Assembly (NCBI GenBank): GCA_902781315.1
Contig: CACZIT010000022.1
Coordinates: 1 to 64,000 of the forward strand
DNA: 64,000 nt
Reading direction: 5' to 3'
From: an uncultured Prevotellaceae bacterium
Lineage (GTDB): Bacteria > Bacteroidota > Bacteroidia > Bacteroidales > Bacteroidaceae
Below the pieces are notes generated by a model. The model was not told where the DNA came from. It did not search any database and saw nothing but the letters and a program-made list of their open reading frames with translations. Positions 44,764-53,352 of the stretch are shown one piece after another. Each line of letters starts with the position of its first letter. Within the stretch, counting starts at the first letter, position 1. A program made the translations under genes and the position numbers.

Positions 44764-45465
44764 CTACATCACCTGGAAGCGATAGCCCACGGAGAGTTGG
44801 ATGACGCTGTTGCGCGACTTCACGACGTCGAGCTGATGAATGCGCGATAGTCCGAAGTTGTAGCGAGCATCAAGGATGACGTTCTCAAACTCGTAGCTCA
44901 AGGCGAGGGGAATCGACAGGTCAACGCTCTTATAGACGTCCTTGACATCGGTCTCGAGCGGGACGGCATTACCCTGCTTGCGTGTGCCGCCGTCGAGGAT
45001 GGTGATGTCCGTATACGACATTTTCTCCTTTCCGCCGAGCAGCAGGCCGAGTTGCAGGCCAGCCTTCACCGAGAAGCCTTTCGCTATGCGATAGCCGAAG
45101 AGCAGGGGCACGTTGAGATAATCCAGGTCGGTATGCCAGTCGCTGTAGCCTTCAACGAACTCGCCGTCCTTGCGCTCAAAATCGGGAAAACGCGAGCCCT
45201 GCCGGCTGTATTGCAAGCCGAGACTCATGAAGAGGTCGCTGGTGGCCTGATATTCGGCATCGAAGCCAACCATGAGGCCGGGCTTGATGCGCGACTTCAG
45301 GGTGTGTTCTTGCTGCATGAGGTCGACCACCACCTCGTCGTTGGTCATGTTGGCGAAGTTCACGCCGAGGCGCGGTATCAGGGAAAAACTGCCTGCTGAG
45401 GGTTGTGCCAGTGTCATGAGGGAAACAGTGAGCACAGCCACGAGAATGGATAATCGTTTCATCAT
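44764..45465 (-). CDS. Outer-membrane beta-barrel protein (PorT-like)
   Basis: A 233-residue protein with signal peptide (about 1-21) and eight to ten amphipathic strands: FSLIPRLGVNFANMTND, GLMVGFDAEYQ, FMSLGLQYSRQGS, LDYLNVPLLFGYRIAKGFSVKAGLQLGLL, ILDARYNFGLSRI and a final VIQLSVGYRFQ ending in the typical aromatic-x pattern. It fits the PorT/outer-membrane beta-barrel family of Bacteroidetes. Stand-alone gene. Function not known. Confidence 0.75.
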   Translation of the reverse strand: MMKRLSILVAVLTVSLMTLAQPSAGSFSLIPRLGVNFANMTNDEVVVDLMQQEHTLKSRIKPGLMVGFDAEYQATSDLFMSLGLQYSRQGSRFPDFERKDGEFVEGYSDWHTDLDYLNVPLLFGYRIAKGFSVKAGLQLGLLLGGKEKMSYTDITILDGGTRKQGNAVPLETDVKDVYKSVDLSIPLALSYEFENVILDARYNFGLSRIHQLDVVKSRNSVIQLSVGYRFQVM

Positions 45466-45549
45466 TTGCTTTTATTTGTTATGTGATTTACATAAATGAT
45501 AACGTCGCCTTCCCGCTTTTTATTGTCACCGCACCCGCTTTTTTCCAGA

Positions 45550-46011
45550 TTATTCTTGCTCCATCAGCTTGCGCTCGGCCAACTCGGCCCACTTCGTGCC
45601 GGGACGGCCATAGTTGGCATAGGGCCAGATGGCGATGCCGCCGCGGGGCGTGAAGATGCCGCGCACCTCCAGATACTTCGGGTCCATCAGACGCACGAGG
45701 TCTTTCATGATGATGTTCACGCAGTCCTCGTGGAAGTCGCCGTGGTTGCGGAAAGAAAAGAGGTAGAGCTTCAGACTCTTCGACTCCACCATGCGCTTGT
45801 CGGGGATGTAGGCAATGCGTATCTCGGCAAAGTCGGGCTGTCCGGTGATGGGGCACACGGACGTGAACTCCGGGCAGTTGAAGCGCACCCAGTAGTCGTT
45901 GTCCTGATGTTTGTTCTCAAATGTTTCCAGCACATTGGGGTTGTAGGTCTCGAGATATCCTGTCTCGCGGCCAAGGGCTTTCAAGCCCTCCGTTTTTCTG
46001 TTTTCACTCAT
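45550..46011 (-). CDS. queF: NADPH-dependent 7-cyano-7-deazaguanine reductase
   Basis: Reduces preQ0 to preQ1 in queuosine synthesis. The 153-residue product is the short unimodular Que[21 protein letters not shown] carries the catalytic Cys and Asp, followed by [21 protein letters not shown] with the NADPH/Glu motif, and the [12 protein letters not shown] end. It lies about 280 bp in front of, and in the direction away from, the queuosine-precursor transporter gene, which is on the same strand upstream; the gap between them is filled by a duplicated inverted-repeat element. Shared pathway suggests a former operon. Confidence 0.95.
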   Translation of the reverse strand: MSENRKTEGLKALGRETGYLETYNPNVLETFENKHQDNDYWVRFNCPEFTSVCPITGQPDFAEIRIAYIPDKRMVESKSLKLYLFSFRNHGDFHEDCVNIIMKDLVRLMDPKYLEVRGIFTPRGGIAIWPYANYGRPGTKWAELAERKLMEQE

Positions 46012-46029
46012 AGTTGGGTTATTTATTTT

Positions 46030-46286
46030 TTAAGGAGTTCAAGGAGTTGCAAGGAGTTCAAGGAGTTCAAGACAATAGTCCTGTTGCTGAAGGAGAGGGG
46101 AACCGACAAGGGTAATGTCTTGAACTCCTTGCAACTCCCTGAACTCCTTGAACTCCATAATTCACTCATTGGTTTATTATTTTTTTAGAAGGAGTTCAAG
46201 ACAATAGTCCTGTTGCTGAAGGAGAGGGGAACCAACAAGGGTAATGTCTTGAACTCCTTGCAACTCCCTGAACTCCTTGACCTCCT
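46030..46286. repeat. 129-bp inverted-repeat element, duplicated, between queF and the transporter gene
   Basis: Copy A (about 46032-46156) has a left arm of aaggagttc units and a right arm that is its inverse, each about 40 bp, around a loop gacaatagtcctgttgctga+aggagaggggaacc. Copy B (about 46188-46285) lies 129 bp on, with a shorter left arm; its 76-bp core differs by one base (aaccgacaag / aaccaacaag). The transcript of either strand would fold into long stems. Confidence 0.85.
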
Positions 46287-46289
46287 TGA

Positions 46290-46970
46290 TTATATCGAAA
46301 ACACCTTCAGCACGTTGTAGCTGATGTTCTCGTCGTAGACGTCGGTCTGCTCATATCGTTTCACGAAGCGCACCACACGCACGGTGAGCGGGAGTGCCAC
46401 CACCTCGTAAGCGGTCTTCAGCACCACCTGCCAGAACATCATTGCCGGCATGGCCTCCCAGGGGATGACACCTCCGAGCGCCAGGGGGAAGAAGATGAGC
46501 GAGTCGATGACCTCACCAAAGACAGAGCTGAGCACGGCACGCAGCGTGAAACGGCGACCCTGGTCGCGCACCTTCATGCGGCTCATCACGTAAGCATTCA
46601 CAAACGAGCCGCACAGGAAGGCCAGGAACGACGCGGCAGCAATGCGCGGCGCCAGGCCGAACACGTAGTGGAACTGCTCGTCGAACTGCCAGTAGCTGGC
46701 ACCGGGAATCCAGTCGCACAGCGCACAGACGGCCACGACGAAGAAGTTCATCAAGAATCCCATCCAGATGAGCAGGCGCGTCATGCGGAATCCCCACACT
46801 TCGCTCACGCAGTCGTTGATGATGTAACTCACGGGAAATACAAGCACTCCGCCCGTCAGTGCTATGGGGCCCACTTGTATTTGTTTTGTTCCCAGCAGGT
46901 TCGATGTGATCAGGCACACGCAGAACAGAAGGCTCAGGAACAGGAAAAGCACACTAACTTTTTTGTTCAT
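46290..46970 (-). CDS. yhhQ: Queuosine precursor transporter (VUT/YhhQ family)
   Basis: Imports preQ0/preQ1 for queuosine synthesis. Start set at MNKKVSVLFLFLSLLF, which begins the first helix; the 47 upstream codons have no family match. The 226-residue product has six helices with the YhhQ landmarks PVSYIINDCVSEVWGF, the NAYVMSRMKV loop and FGEVIDSLIFFPLALGG. It precedes queF on the same strand, separated by the duplicated repeat. Substrate from family knowledge. Confidence 0.88.
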   Translation of the reverse strand: MNKKVSVLFLFLSLLFCVCLITSNLLGTKQIQVGPIALTGGVLVFPVSYIINDCVSEVWGFRMTRLLIWMGFLMNFFVVAVCALCDWIPGASYWQFDEQFHYVFGLAPRIAAASFLAFLCGSFVNAYVMSRMKVRDQGRRFTLRAVLSSVFGEVIDSLIFFPLALGGVIPWEAMPAMMFWQVVLKTAYEVVALPLTVRVVRFVKRYEQTDVYDENISYNVLKVFSI

Positions 46971-47074
46971 TGTTCTTGTTTTGTTAAAGGGGGTGGTCTT
47001 TCGACTTCGCAAGTACCCCTCACGCCCGTAGGCGCTGGTGAATAAAAAAATGTTCGTTGCCGTAAAAGCGGGTG

Positions 47075-47082
47075 CAAAGGTA
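47075..47082 (-). promoter_or_regulatory. -7 box TACCTTTG before yhhQ
   Basis: TACCTTTG on the minus strand about 105 bp before the chosen yhhQ start; its context gtacctttgcacccgctt is identical to the rplY promoter near 62.59 kb. Confidence 0.55.
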
Positions 47083-47188
47083 CAAAGAAAAGTTGAAAGG
47101 GCAAAGGTCAACGCGCGTTTTTTGCTTGATTGACGGTGATTTTTGTTTCTTTAACTACCTTTTTCGTTGCCTTCTGTAATCTTTTTCG

Positions 47189-47196
47189 TACTTTTG
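47189..47196 (+). promoter_or_regulatory. -7 box TACTTTTG with TTG at 19-bp spacing
   Basis: TACTTTTG on the plus strand with an upstream TTG (47167-47169) 19 bp away. Likely promoter of the peroxidase remnant and the two lipoprotein genes behind it. Confidence 0.55.
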
Positions 47197-47253
47197 TCAG
47201 TTGGAACAATAAACCAGAAACTAGAAACTAGAAACAAAACAAAAAACGGAAAA

Positions 47254-47457
47254 ATGAAAAGACTATTGACTCTCTGCCTGATCATGGTTGCCGGCGCAAT
47301 GCAGCTGGCGGCACAAGGCATCTACGATATCCGAGTGAAGAACGACGCCGGCCAGGAGGTTTCGCTCAGCGACTACCGCGTCATCGCACGCTACGAGCCC
47401 ACCGCCACGGTGAAGGACATGGAGCTCGACATCCGCACGCAACTGTTGGCAAAGTAA
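47254..47457 (+). pseudogene. Glutathione peroxidase remnant, in-frame internal deletion
   Basis: The 67 codons join the start of a glutathione peroxidase (signal peptide, then GIYDIRVKNDAGQEVSLSDY) directly to its last residues (VIARYEPTATVKDMELDIRT). The roughly 110-130 residues between, with the catalytic Cys/Sec, Gln and Trp, are gone and the frame is kept. Expressed product would be a small secreted peptide without peroxidase activity. It could have been misread as a novel small protein. It stands 16 bp before the flavin reductase gene, so the transcript may still matter. Confidence 0.7.
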
Positions 47458-47473
47458 CAACATTAATAATAAC

Positions 47474-48175
47474 ATGAAGAAAACATTCAGCATCCTGCTC
47501 ATCGCAGGAGCCCTGGTCTGCGGGGCATGCTCTCAGAAGGAGCAGAAGGCAGACGCCAACGTGAACGAGAATCCCGCCTCCGAGAAGGTGGAAGTGAAGG
47601 AAGTGGAAGGCCGCAAGAACTTCGCCGACAAGACGGTGATCACACCGCTGCCCGCCATCATGATTGCCACATGGGACGCCGAGGGCACACCCGACGTGAT
47701 GATGGCTGCCTGGGGTGGCCAGTGCGGGCCGAAGCACATCACCTTCGAACTGTCCAAGCACAAGACGACTGACAACATCCGTCTGAAGAAGGCCTTCACC
47801 GTGAGCTTCGCTACGAAGGCCGATGTGGCTGAGAGCGACTACTTCGGCATTGTTTCGGGCAACGACGTGCCTGACAAAGTGGCCAAGGCTGGCTTCACCA
47901 TCACGCCGAGTCCTAACGTCGACGCACCCATCATCAACGAGTACAAGCTCACGCTGGAGTGCCGCGTCGTGACGTTCGACGAGGATGAACAGGGCGGTGC
48001 CCGCGTCGTTGGCGAAGTGGTGAACATGAGTGCCGATGAGAGCATCCTCGATGCAGAGGGCAACATCGATCTCGGCAAGTTGCAGCCCATCGTCTTCGAT
48101 TCGTCGAAGAACACCTACCGCGTCGTTGGCGAGAAGGTCGGCGATGCCTGGGGCTCGGGCAAGAAGTACCAGTAA
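47474..48175 (+). CDS. Flavin reductase-like lipoprotein
   Basis: A 233-residue protein with a lipoprotein signal (MKKTFSILLIAGALVCGACS; lipobox GAC with Cys19), so the mature protein would be attached to a membrane. Residues about 45-230 are a flavin reductase-like split barrel (ITPLPAIMIATWDAEGTPDV, KHITFELSKHKTTDNI, AFTVSFATKADV, YFGIVSGNDVPDKVAKAGF), which usually binds FMN in the cytoplasm. Export is unusual and suggests a role in extracytoplasmic redox with the TlpA-like lipoprotein that follows about 115 bp later. The substrate is unknown. Family fairly sure, location inferred. Confidence 0.78.
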   Translation: MKKTFSILLIAGALVCGACSQKEQKADANVNENPASEKVEVKEVEGRKNFADKTVITPLPAIMIATWDAEGTPDVMMAAWGGQCGPKHITFELSKHKTTDNIRLKKAFTVSFATKADVAESDYFGIVSGNDVPDKVAKAGFTITPSPNVDAPIINEYKLTLECRVVTFDEDEQGGARVVGEVVNMSADESILDAEGNIDLGKLQPIVFDSSKNTYRVVGEKVGDAWGSGKKYQ

Positions 48176-48225
48176 GGGGGTGCCTACTCCCCAGCCCCTG
48201 CCTGAGGGGAAGGGGGCGAGGCACA
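48176..48225. repeat. Intergenic palindromic GC element
   Basis: gtgcctactccccagcccct then gcctgaggggaagggggcg; a diverged intergenic copy just behind the flavin-reductase stop. Confidence 0.7.
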
Positions 48226-48289
48226 CAAGAAGTGAGACTTTTGTCTACACTCCTAATTTGAAATCAACTAATAACAAATAAGGAAAAGA

Positions 48290-49450
48290 ATGAAAAAACT
48301 ATTCACTTTCGCACTCGCCGGCATCATCTGTCTGTCGGCTTGTGCACAGAAGTCAGTTCCGGCCAAGAAGATTGTGCCGCAGAAGGGCAAGCCCGCAGCT
48401 GCCATGACCGGCGAGGAAATCAGCTACACCGTCAGCGGCACCTGTGCTGCTGATGCAAAGATGGTGTACGTCGTCGACCCGAGGAATCCGCGCGACATTG
48501 CCGACAGCGTGAAGGTTGCCGACGGCAAGTTCGCCTACACGGGTAAGGCTCCCCGCAACGCCTTCATGGGACTAACCGCAGGCATGGAGCCCACGCTGTT
48601 CATCGTCGACGGCGAGCCCGTCACCATCGACCTCACCACAGGCGCACTGAAAGGCTCGGCCCTGAACGAGAAGTTCGGCGGCTACATGCAGAAGATGACC
48701 ACACTGGAGAAAGCCCAGCAGGCCATCATCGAGCCTTACATACAGGCTCAGCGTGAAGGCAAGTCGCAGGAGGAACTGCAGGCGATGGTGCCTACCATCC
48801 AGGCTTCGCTCGAGCCCATCTCGCAGCAGCTCACCGACCTCTGCAAGACGGCCATTAAGGAGAACCCCGACAACATCATCCCCGCAGCCTTCATCCGCAA
48901 CGTCATGTACGACTTCGAACTCGACGAACTGAAGGAGCTGCTCAGCGACAAGTACGCCTACGCCAACCATCCGATGGTGGCTCCCGTGAAGAAATACTTG
49001 GAGCAAGAGGAGAAGAAGCAGGCCATCGTGGGCCAGCAGTTCATCGACATCGAGGAGAACGACGTCGACGGCAATCCTCACAAGCTCAGCGAATACGTGG
49101 GCAAGGGCAACTACGTGCTCATCGACTTCTGGGCTTCGTGGTGCGGTCCCTGCATGCAGGAGATGCCGAACGTGAAGGCCAACTACGAGAAGTACAAGGC
49201 AAAGGGCTTCAACGTCGTAGGACTCTCCTTCGACCGCGCCAAGGAGCCTTGGGTGAAGGCCATCAAGGAGAAGGAACTCAACTGGGTGCACCTCTCCGAC
49301 CTGAAGTTCTGGCAGACCATCGCTGCCTCCACCTATGGCATCAATGCCATCCCCTCGTCGCTGCTCGTCGACCCCACAGGTAAGGTCGTTGCCCGCGACC
49401 TGCGCGGCGAAGCCCTCGGCAAGAAGCTCGCCGAAATCTACGGAGAGTAA
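48290..49450 (+). CDS. TlpA-like thiol-disulfide lipoprotein with DUF4369 domain
   Basis: A 386-residue lipoprotein (signal MKKLFTFALAGIICLSACAQ; lipobox SAC). Residues about 45-140 resemble DUF4369, the middle is helical (TTLEKAQQAIIEPYIQAQRE), and about 245-386 form an AhpC/TSA-TlpA thioredoxin domain with WASWCGPCMQEMP, the cis-Pro region NAIPSSLLVDPTG. Such proteins act in periplasmic thiol reduction or cytochrome maturation in Bacteroidetes. The partner is unknown; the preceding lipoprotein flavin reductase is a candidate. Confidence 0.87.
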   Translation: MKKLFTFALAGIICLSACAQKSVPAKKIVPQKGKPAAAMTGEEISYTVSGTCAADAKMVYVVDPRNPRDIADSVKVADGKFAYTGKAPRNAFMGLTAGMEPTLFIVDGEPVTIDLTTGALKGSALNEKFGGYMQKMTTLEKAQQAIIEPYIQAQREGKSQEELQAMVPTIQASLEPISQQLTDLCKTAIKENPDNIIPAAFIRNVMYDFELDELKELLSDKYAYANHPMVAPVKKYLEQEEKKQAIVGQQFIDIEENDVDGNPHKLSEYVGKGNYVLIDFWASWCGPCMQEMPNVKANYEKYKAKGFNVVGLSFDRAKEPWVKAIKEKELNWVHLSDLKFWQTIAASTYGINAIPSSLLVDPTGKVVARDLRGEALGKKLAEIYGE

Positions 49451-49572
49451 AGACAAAGTGACAAAGTAACAAAGTAACAAGGGACCACGGCGACGAAGGA
49501 GACGCTTTCGTAACGCAGTGGAGAAAGAACAAGGTAACAATGGAAGAGTTGTTACTTTGTTACTTTTTTTTG
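49448..49572. repeat. ACAAAGTA octamer arrays flanking a GC hairpin core
   Basis: Left array acaaagtg-acaaagta-acaaagta-acaagg (49453-49481), then the core gacgctttcgtaacgcagtg (49501-49530), then aacaaggtaacaatgg and an inverted array gttactttgttacttt (49551-49566). The two arrays form inverted repeats. The core matches 42434-42463 in 26 of 30 positions, where the flanking units are heptamers of another sequence. Confidence 0.8.
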
Positions 49573-49617
49573 CTTCTCGGGTTTAGTAAAATGCGTGTTC
49601 ATGTGTATTACTTGTGT

Positions 49618-50121
49618 ATGAACGAACGAAAAGAACTCATTCAGCAGCTGTTCCGACAGCATTACCGGCAGATGTACCGACTGGCCATCCTACTGCTGCA
49701 CGACGATGCCGAGAGCAAGGACGTGGTGCACGACGTCTTTGCACAGTTGCTCAGCGACCCACGCCCCATGCGCGAGGAGTCGGCCCAGGCTTTTCTGCTC
49801 ACCTGCGTACGCTACAGATGTCTCAACCTGATGCGCAACCGACAGATTCAGGAGCGCATCCAGCACCTCTATCAGCTCGACCTCGAGACCGCCGCCCTCT
49901 CCGAACAGCAACTCAGCGAAGAGGCTGAGGGACTGGCCGATGCCGTCGGCCTGCTGCAGCCGCCCGTGTGCCGCACCATCATTCTACGGCATTTCCGCGA
50001 CGGCCTCACCTTCAGCGAGATAGCCCGCGAGCTGCAGGTCAGCGAGACCACTGTCTATAAGCATCTGCGCCGTGCGCTGGAATCATTACGCGAACATCTT
50101 AAAACCCCGAAGCACCCATGA
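49618..50121 (+). CDS. ECF-type RNA polymerase sigma factor
   Basis: A 167-residue sigma-70 family ECF factor. Start set at MNERKELIQQLFRQHYRQMY, the usual beginning of region 2; an upstream extension has no match. Region 2: HDDAESKDVVHDVFAQLL; region 4: VCRTIILRHFRDGLTFSEIA and VSETTVYKHLRRALESLREH. It overlaps the anti-sigma gene by 4 bp (ATGA), and a receptor gene follows, the standard order of a Bacteroidetes cell-surface signalling unit. It likely transcribes its own locus or nearby transport genes upon ligand binding. Confidence 0.9.
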   Translation: MNERKELIQQLFRQHYRQMYRLAILLLHDDAESKDVVHDVFAQLLSDPRPMREESAQAFLLTCVRYRCLNLMRNRQIQERIQHLYQLDLETAALSEQQLSEEAEGLADAVGLLQPPVCRTIILRHFRDGLTFSEIARELQVSETTVYKHLRRALESLREHLKTPKHP

Positions 50122-50804
50122 ACAAGACCGACCTTCTGCTCCAGATGCTGGAGCACCCACATGACTACAGTGCCGCCGAATGGCAGCAGATACTCGAGGA
50201 CAACGAGTGCCGCGAGCTCTACGAGCTGATGGCGAAGACGCGCGGTGCCCTCGACGCTGCCCGCGCCTGCGAGTTGCTCACCGACGAACAGATTGAAGCC
50301 GAGTGGCAACAGTCGTTCGAAATGGAAAATGGAGAATTGCTCATTGACAATTCTGACGAGCGCCCCCATTCTCAATTTTCCTCTTTCCAATTTCCATTCC
50401 GAAGGATTGCCGCCATCTTCATCGGAGTCCTCATGCTCTCTGGCATTGCGCTCGCTGCCATCCACATCGTGCGCCAGCAGGCAGCAGATAAGGCGAAGAC
50501 AACGGCTCAGGAGATGCCGACAACGGCTTCACATCAGCCCGTCGTGCCTGCCGACACCATCAGCACCGATACGGCTGCTGTCGCTGAGACCGTCGTCTTC
50601 GACAATGTGTCACTCGACAGCATTGCCAAGCGCATAGCCGCCTATCACCACCTGCCGATGGAGATTGAAAACGACGAGGCCCGCCAGCTGCGTTTCTACT
50701 ACGCGTGGAACCAGAAGGACGGCCTGCAGGAAGTAGTCGAGAAGTTGAACATGTTCGAGCACGTCACGATGGTCGTCGAGAACGGAAAACTAATAGTCAG
50801 ATGA
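50118..50804 (+). CDS. FecR/DUF4974-type anti-sigma factor
   Basis: A 228-residue single-pass membrane protein: a cytoplasmic part (1-95), membrane helix about 101-123 (IAAIFIGVLMLSGIALAAIH), and a periplasmic C-terminal DUF4974/secretin-TonB short domain (FDNVSLDSIAKRIAAYHHLP to VTMVVENGKLIVR). It has no full FecR middle domain, so it is a short form. The cytoplasmic linker just before the helix (EMENGELLIDNSDERPHSQF) is AT-rich with an imperfect inverted repeat, perhaps an insertion. Overlaps both neighbours by 4 bp. Confidence 0.8.
   Translation: MNKTDLLLQMLEHPHDYSAAEWQQILEDNECRELYELMAKTRGALDAARACELLTDEQIEAEWQQSFEMENGELLIDNSDERPHSQFSSFQFPFRRIAAIFIGVLMLSGIALAAIHIVRQQAADKAKTTAQEMPTTASHQPVVPADTISTDTAAVAETVVFDNVSLDSIAKRIAAYHHLPMEIENDEARQLRFYYAWNQKDGLQEVVEKLNMFEHVTMVVENGKLIVR
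50319..50400. repeat. AT-rich imperfect inverted repeat in anti-sigma linker
   Basis: gaaatggaaaatggagaatt on the left pairs imperfectly with attctcaattttcctctttccaat-type sequence on the right. It reads in frame through the linker before the membrane helix and differs in base composition from the rest of the gene. Confidence 0.4.
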
Positions 50805-53257
50805 AGCATCTCGTCACCATTCTCATGCTCCTTTGCTGCCTTGCCCAGGTGCAGGCGCAGAAGATTACGCGCAGCTACCGAAACGTAGCCATGCCCGAGG
50901 TGTTGCGCGACCTCAGCCAACTGTCGCCCGACTACACGGTCAGCTTCCTCTACAACGAGCTGGAAGACTTCCGCGTGACCACCACCATCCGTCACCAGTC
51001 GCTGCCCGACGCCATTCAGCAGGTCGTGGGGTTCTATCCCATCCGGGTCGTCAAGCGTGGAGAAAGGGAGCTCTACGTGGAGTGCACCCATAAGACCGAC
51101 CGCCACCTGACGGGCACCATCGTCGACGAGCAGGGGCTTCCCGTGGCCTATGCCAACGTGGCCGTGATGAATGCTGCTGACTCTGCGCTGCTCAGCGGTG
51201 GCGTAAGCAACGAAAGCGGCTACTTCGCTATACCGATTGAGCAGACGGCCGTCCTTGCCCGCATCTCCTTCGTGGGCTACAAGACCGTGTGGCGGCAGAG
51301 CAGCCGTGAGCACCTCGGCACCATCCGCCTGCAGCCTGAGAGCTACACCATCAACGGCGTCACGGTGGAGGGTGAGCGTCCGAAGGTGAAGCTCGACGGC
51401 AACACGCTCGTCATGAACGTCGAAGGCACCGTGATGGAGCGCCTGGGCACAGCCGAGGATGTGCTCTCGCGCGTGCCGATGATTTCGAAGAAAGGCGACA
51501 GCTTCGAGATTCTGGGCAAGGGCGTGCCGCTCATCTACGTGAACAACCGAAAGCTTTCCGACCTGCAGGAACTGCGTAACATCCAGTCGGACTTCATCCG
51601 TTCGGTGGAGGTCGTGCAGAATCCCGGTGCACGCTACGATGCCACGGTGCAGGCGGTCATCGTCATCCGTACCCGTCGGGCTGCCGGCGAGGGTCTGGGC
51701 GTGGAGCTGACGTCGTGGAGCCGCAAGAGCCACGGCTATCAGAACAACGAGCGCCTGAACCTGACTTATCGCATGGGCCACCTGGAGCTCTTCGCCAACC
51801 TCTTCGGAGCCTACAACAAACGGTGGGAGACGGGCGAGTTCGAGCAAACCGTCTTTGCCGACACGTTGTGGGTAATTACCAACAAGCAGAGGGACAAGGT
51901 TTACAATCCATTCCTCGAAGGCCGCTTCGGCTTCAACTACCAGTTTAACGATAACAATTCTTTTGGCGGCTTCTATCAGAACACCTATGACTACGTGAAG
52001 ACTTGGAGCGACTATGACGATGACCTGCAAGCCAATGGCGACATCTACGACCATTTGACAAACCACAGCTTGAAACGAGCCAAGGGCATGCCGCTCCATC
52101 AGGTGAACCTTTACTTTGTAGGAAAGATGGGCAAGGCTGACATCGACTTCAATGCCGACTACTCCTTCCGCCATCAGCACAACCTCACCACGCAGCAGGA
52201 ACTGAGCGAGGAGTACGACGACCGCGACGTCAGCATCGACAACCTGACGCGAAGCCGCATGATGGCAGAGAAACTTATCGTGAGCCATCCGCTGTGGAAA
52301 GGGCAGATAGAGGTTGGCGAGGAATTCACCTATACGCAGTGGACCAATGACTTCAAAAACCGAGAAGGCTACATCCGTGGAACTGCGGCAGCAACTAGGC
52401 CGCCTGCAACTGCAGGCCGGTCTGCGCTACGAGCACGTGGAGTCGGAATACTTCGTCAGCGGAGAGCGGCGCAATGACCAAAGCCGCTCGTACGACGGTT
52501 TGTTCCCGTCGCTGGCTGTCTCCACACAACTCCCCATGCGCGGGGAGGGAGCGGGAGTGGGGCTTTCACTCAGCTACTCCAAGCGCACCACGCGTCCGAG
52601 CTACTGGCAGCTGAGCAGCGATGTGGTCTACGAGAACCGGCTGAACATGCAGACGGGCAATCCCTACCTGCAGCCCGTGAAGTATCATCAGTTCAACCTC
52701 ACGGCGATGTGGCGATGGCTCTTCCTGAGCACCAACTTCACTCGCAGCATCGATCCGATCCTCTACACGGCAGAGAGTCTGCCCGAGGACAGCAAGGTGA
52801 ACTTCGTGACCTACAAGAACTACGACCATGCCGACTGGCTCACGGTCACGCTAGGCGCGCAGAAGAATGTAAAAATCAGTAGTGCTGCTACGTGGACACC
52901 ACAATGGAACGTCATGCTGATGAAGCCGTGGTTCAAGTCGCAGTTCCTTGATGAAGAGAAGAGTTTCAATCGCCCGATGCTCGCCTTGCAGCTGGGCAAC
53001 ATCGTGGCAACGCCATGCTCTCCATCAGCGTCAGCAAAGACTTCTTCAAGCGTCGGCTGAACGTGAAGCTATCGGGCAACGACCTCTTCAATGGTGGCAT
53101 CAACCGCTTCACGCTCTACAGCAACCGCATGATGTTCCAAAAGATGGAGGACAACGACTCGCGCCACGTCTCGCTGTCGCTGCGCTACCGCTTCAACGTC
53201 ACCCCGTCGCGCTATCGTGGCACCGGCGCCGGCAATGCCGAGAAGAACCGCCTGTGA
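50801..53257 (+). pseudogene. TonB-dependent outer-membrane receptor, two frameshifts
   Basis: Third gene of the sigma/anti-sigma unit, overlapping it by 4 bp. It opens with a signal peptide (MKHLVTILMLLCCLAQVQAQ), an STN-like domain (VLRDLSQLSPDYTVSFLYNE), a carboxypeptidase-regulatory-like domain (GTIVDEQGLPVAYANVAVMN), then a plug and barrel (ILGKGVPLIYVNNRKLSDL). The frame shifts near 52375-52390 and again near 53005-53020; each time family-like sequence continues in another frame (RLQLQAGLRYEHVES; LSISVSKDFFKRRLNVKLSG). A few residues appear to be missing at each break. A palindromic element sits in frame in the second part (LPMRGEGAGVGL). Degraded, or affected by sequence errors. Confidence 0.75.
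52529..52565. repeat. Palindromic element in the receptor barrel
   Basis: caactccccatgcgcgggga then gggagcgggagtggggct, read LPMRGEGAGVGL at a turn between two barrel strands (VSTQ and LSLSYSKRTT). Confidence 0.8.
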
Positions 53258-53352
53258 AAAAATTGCGTTCCGCTGCAAAGATCCTTTTACCTGCTTCATC
53301 ATTACAAAACCAAAGGAAAAAGCATCTTGCGCGGAACGCCTATATTGATTTT

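Noticed and set aside
46030-46286. Retron or msr-msd type RNA
   Set aside because: Long inverted repeats are present but there is no reverse transcriptase in the window and no conserved branch-point guanosine pattern could be argued.
47254-47457. Novel small secreted protein
   Set aside because: Both halves match the ends of glutathione peroxidase, so an internally deleted gene explains it better.
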